From Comamonadaceae bacterium (lineage in GTDB: Bacteria; Pseudomonadota; Gammaproteobacteria; Burkholderiales; Burkholderiaceae_C), in the NCBI GenBank assembly GCA_947478935.1, contig CANJXV010000104.1:1-8264 (forward strand): a DNA stretch of 8,264 bases, given 5' to 3'. A program made the position numbers and the translations under genes. This document shows, piece by piece, positions 5,956-8,264 of this stretch (position 1 is the stretch's first letter; every line of letters begins with the position of its first letter). A model generated the notes under the pieces. It saw only the letters and a list, made by a program, of their open reading frames with translations, was not told the DNA's origin and made no database searches.

Positions 5956-6518
5956 GGATTAATCCCTTTCAATCGTAAAGCTCTAGACAAGGCACTCACC
6001 GCCCGTGAACAGTGCGTTTTGACGCTACCCTGGGAGCAGCCCATAGCAGAGGCGGTTTCCGCCAGATCCAGCTCCTCCCAGTAACGCATGAGGAAGGCTT
6101 CCCGTTGACGTGCGGGCAAATTCTGAATTTCTAGTTCGATTGCATGCAAAGTTTGGGCCCGTTCGGCCTGCGACTGACTGCTTTCTTGCTGCGGATTGTC
6201 AGAATTCGCGAGCAAAGCCTCTAAAACGTCAAATTCGCCATCGCCCAAGGGGCTTTCGAAGTCGCCCAAGGGCGTAAACAAGGCGTTGCGGGTTTTTTGG
6301 CGGCGGAACCAGTCCAGGGTTGCATTGCTGAGAATTCGCTGGAACAACATGGGTAGTTCTTCGGGCGACTTGTGCCCGTAGTGCTCGGCCAGTTTCATCA
6401 TGCTGTCTTGCACGATGTCTAGGGCCGACTCTTCGTTGCGCACGTGGTAGCAAGTCCGCTTGAACGCGCGCTTTTCCACACCGCGCAAGAACGCGTCGAG
6501 CTCACGTTCAGTTGCCAA
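5952..6518 (-). CDS. ECF-type RNA polymerase sigma factor
   Basis: A sigma-70 family group 4 (ECF) regulator of about 188 residues that directs RNA polymerase to alternative promoters. Counting from the TTG start, sigma region 2 spans about 11-78, with the core-binding part ALDIVQDSMMKLAEHY (32-47) and the -10-recognising part FQRILSNATLDWFRRQKTRN (59-78). A Ser/Gln/Asp-rich linker (about 82-120) contains a small internal duplication. Sigma region 4 spans about 124-182, with the helix-turn-helix LAETASAMGCSQGSVKTHCSRAV. The longest frame opens at GTG 6536, but that has no ribosome binding site; GGAGG at 6523-6527 lies just before TTG 6518, and the resulting MATERELDAFL matches my recollection of homologues beginning MATExEL. 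It is first in a four-gene block and overlaps DUF3619 by 4 nt. The target regulon is unknown. Confidence 0.88.
   Translation of the reverse strand: MATERELDAFLRGVEKRAFKRTCYHVRNEESALDIVQDSMMKLAEHYGHKSPEELPMLFQRILSNATLDWFRRQKTRNALFTPLGDFESPLGDGEFDVLEALLANSDNPQQESSQSQAERAQTLHAIELEIQNLPARQREAFLMRYWEELDLAETASAMGCSQGSVKTHCSRAVSALSRALRLKGINP
6241..6272 (-). repeat. 21-bp in-frame tandem duplication in the sigma factor linker
   Basis: TCGCCCAAGGG occurs at 6241-6251 and again at 6262-6272, exactly 21 bp (seven codons) apart. The encoded protein reads PLGDFES then PLGDGEF in the linker between sigma regions 2 and 4. The length and frame suggest a recent small duplication tolerated in a flexible segment. 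Confidence 0.6.
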
Positions 6519-6809
6519 ACCGCCTCCGGTGCGCACGGCGACGGGGCATTTTCGCGTTCAATGGTGTGCGGCTAAGTCTCATAAGAGTGCATAAATTATC
6601 GCACCGGCGCACTGCGGTAGGGCGGCGCCAAGGGGCAGTAATGCCAATTGATGCCATAATGCGCCTTTCGTTCAAAAAGCAAACGGGTTCTGGTGCGGCG
6701 CAGCATTCAATGCGTCCATGGCCAAAATCTTAAGTCCCGACGACGCACCACAAGTGTTTACGAAGGGGCACCCAAGGTGTTTCGTCAGAGAAATTCGCAA
6801 AGGTTCATC
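6519..6809. promoter_or_regulatory. Divergent sigma factor / ilvB intergenic region
   Basis: This 291-bp gap separates divergent starts and should hold the promoters of the sigma block (minus) and of ilvB (plus). I see no convincing gene. The stretch 6577-6600 is AT-rich against a GC-rich background and includes the near-palindrome TGCATAAATTATCGCA (6588-6603). On the plus strand CATAAT (6655-6660) resembles a -10 box but lacks a good -35 partner. A pair of similar 12-mers lies at 6751-6762 and 6773-6784 just before ilvB. No leader peptide rich in Ile, Leu or Val codons is visible, so classical ribosome-mediated attenuation is not supported. Confidence 0.5.
6523..6527 (-). promoter_or_regulatory. 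Ribosome binding site supporting a TTG start for the sigma factor
   Basis: The minus strand reads GGAGG here, 4 nt before the TTG at 6518-6516. The spacing is short but usable. The alternative GTG at 6536-6534 lies upstream of this site and has no Shine-Dalgarno sequence. A rare TTG start would keep the output of a regulatory gene low. Confidence 0.55.
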
Positions 6810-8264
6810 ATGGAAATTTCCAAGGCCGAATTGGCCTCAGCAGTTGCCGTATCGGCAAACTCCAAATCCGCTAGCGTGCCTGAATTACGTGGCGCGGAGA
6901 TTTTGATCAAGGCTCTGCAGGCCGAGAATGTTCAGTACATCTGGGGTTACCCCGGTGGGGCTGTTCTCCATATTTACGACGCTTTTTACAAGCAAGACAC
7001 GATACAGCATGTGCTGGTGCGACACGAGCAGGCGGCAGTGCACGCCGCAGACGGCTATGCGCGTGCGACTGGCGAGGTCGGCGTGGCCTTGGTAACCTCT
7101 GGGCCAGGCGTGACCAACGCGGTAACCGGGATCGCTACCGCTTACATGGACAGCATTCCCATGGTGATCATCACCGGCCAGGTGCCGACCCATGCGATTG
7201 GCTTGGACGCTTTCCAGGAGTGCGACACGGTGGGTATCACACGCCCCATCGTGAAGCACAATTTTTTGGTGAAGGATGCCCGCGATATGGCGGACATCAT
7301 GAAAAAAGCCTTTCATATTGCCCGTAGTGGCCGACCAGGCCCGGTCGTGGTCGATATTCCCAAGGACGTGTCCTTTAAAAAAGTGCCCTACAAGGGCTAC
7401 CCAAGCAGCGTGGAAATGCGCTCCTATAACCCGGTGCGCAAGGGCCATGGCGGTCAAATTCGCAAAGCGTTGCAGCTTTTGCTGGCGGCAAAGCGTCCCT
7501 ATATTTATACGGGCGGCGGCGTGTTGCTGAGTAATGCCTCGGCCGAATTGCGGATCCTGGTGGATATGCTGGGCTACCCTTGCACCAACACCTTGATGGG
7601 CTTGGGAGCGTACCCTGCATCGGACCGAAAATTTCTAGGCATGCTGGGCATGCACGGCACGATTGAAGCGAACAACGCCATGCAAAACTGCGATGTGTTG
7701 TTGGCCGTTGGGGCGCGTTTTGACGACCGCGTGATCGGTAACCCCAAGCATTTCGCGCAAAACGAGCGCAAGATCATCCACATTGATATTGATCCATCCA
7801 GCATTTCCAAACGCGTGAAGGTGGATATCCCCATCGTAGGCGACGTTAAGGAAGTGCTTAACGAACTGATCGCGATGATCAAGGAAAGTGCGATCAAGCC
7901 TGACGCGAACGCGCTAGGCGCCTGGTGGGACACGATTGAAGGCTGGCGCGCGCGCCAGTGTTTGAAATATGACCACGGCAAAGGCGATGTGATCAAGCCG
8001 CAGTTTGTGGTGGAAACGCTGTGGAATATGACCAAGGATGCTGATACCTACATCACCTCTGATGTCGGACAGCACCAGATGTGGGCCGCGCAGTATTACC
8101 GCTTTGACCAGCCCCGCCGTTGGATTAATTCGGGCGGACTGGGCACCATGGGTGTGGGTATTCCTTACGCGATGGGCATCAAACTGGCCAAGCCCGAGAG
8201 CGAGGTTTTTTGTATCACTGGTGAAGGTTCGGTGCAAATGTGTATCCAAGAGCTTTCAACCTGC
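6810..8264 (+). CDS. ilvB: Acetolactate synthase, catalytic (large) subunit, 3' truncated by the window
   Basis: This open frame covers 485 codons with no stop and continues past the window edge; family members are about 580-600 residues. The thiamine diphosphate enzyme joins two pyruvates to acetolactate, or pyruvate with 2-oxobutyrate, committing carbon to valine, leucine and isoleucine. Visible marks are the catalytic Glu E73 in RHEQAAVHAADGYAR (71-85), VTSGPGVTNAVTGI (95-108), GLDAFQECD (131-139), RPIVKHNFLV (145-154), the FAD-side segment AVGARFDDRVIG (299-310), SDVGQHQMW (417-425) and the cofactor motif GEGSVQM (471-477). The last has Glu where Asp is canonical. An AAAGG site (6799-6803) lies 6 nt before the ATG, and the MEISKAE opening is what I recall from relatives. 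The small subunit and ilvC would be expected downstream. The name ilvI is sometimes used for the same gene. Confidence 0.96.
   Translation, partial: MEISKAELASAVAVSANSKSASVPELRGAEILIKALQAENVQYIWGYPGGAVLHIYDAFYKQDTIQHVLVRHEQAAVHAADGYARATGEVGVALVTSGPGVTNAVTGIATAYMDSIPMVIITGQVPTHAIGLDAFQECDTVGITRPIVKHNFLVKDARDMADIMKKAFHIARSGRPGPVVVDIPKDVSFKKVPYKGYPSSVEMRSYNPVRKGHGGQIRKALQLLLAAKRPYIYTGGGVLLSNASAELRILVDMLGYPCTNTLMGLGAYPASDRKFLGMLGMHGTIEANNAMQNCDVLLAVGARFDDRVIGNPKHFAQNERKIIHIDIDPSSISKRVKVDIPIVGDVKEVLNELIAMIKESAIKPDANALGAWWDTIEGWRARQCLKYDHGKGDVIKPQFVVETLWNMTKDADTYITSDVGQHQMWAAQYYRFDQPRRWINSGGLGTMGVGIPYAMGIKLAKPESEVFCITGEGSVQMCIQELSTC

Noticed and set aside
6655..6660. CATAAT as the ilvB -10 box
   Set aside because: At 17-bp spacing the upstream hexamer is GGGGCA, nothing like a -35 box, so I did not call a promoter there.
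6718..6906. 62-codon frame running into ilvB, a possible leader peptide
   Set aside because: It has no ribosome binding site, no run of Ile, Leu or Val codons, and overlaps the ilvB start by nearly 100 bp in another frame.
6885..8249. Three long minus-strand frames (6885-7457, 7574-8035, 7914-8249)
   Set aside because: All lie inside the strongly conserved ilvB coding region and have no recognisable protein features.

Overview
The window looks like chromosomal core sequence from a betaproteobacterium of the order Burkholderiales, most likely family Comamonadaceae (Rhodoferax/Polaromonas/Limnohabitans-like). I base this on recalled protein signatures: the N-termini of the pyrophosphatase and the acetolactate synthase, the FemAB-like C-terminus, and the cluster of sigma factor, DUF3619, DUF3106 and RDD protein. 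No search was run. Base composition is moderately GC-rich and even. I see no insertion sequence, phage gene, tRNA, rRNA or CRISPR array.

Layout: (1) 1-45, minus strand, the first 15 codons of what is probably the membrane proton-pumping pyrophosphatase (hppA). It diverges across a 233-bp structured intergenic region from ppa, the soluble inorganic pyrophosphatase (279-818, plus). (2) 888-2075, minus, a FemAB-like/GNAT-fold protein convergent with ppa. (3) 2152-3828, plus, glutamine-dependent NAD+ synthetase (nadE), followed 30 bp later by glnB (3859-4197, plus), the PII nitrogen signal protein. (4) A four-gene minus-strand block read from right to left: ECF-type sigma factor (6518-5952), DUF3619 single-pass membrane protein (5955-5521, overlapping the sigma stop by 4 nt), DUF3106 exported helical-repeat protein (5499-4870) and RDD-family membrane protein (4774-4220). 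(5) A divergent intergenic region, then the first 485 codons of ilvB, the acetolactate synthase catalytic subunit (6810 to the window end, plus).

How the genes fit together: the two pyrophosphatases remove PPi made by biosynthesis, one as heat and one by pumping protons. NadE itself releases PPi, takes its nitrogen from glutamine, and sits beside the PII sensor of nitrogen and 2-oxoglutarate, which suggests coupling of NAD supply to nitrogen status. IlvB opens branched-chain amino acid synthesis. The sigma block has the layout of a cell-envelope signalling unit: a sigma factor, a candidate membrane anti-sigma factor translationally coupled to it, a periplasmic helical protein and a multi-pass membrane protein. 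Its function is inferred from layout only; it is the best candidate here for an under-described system.
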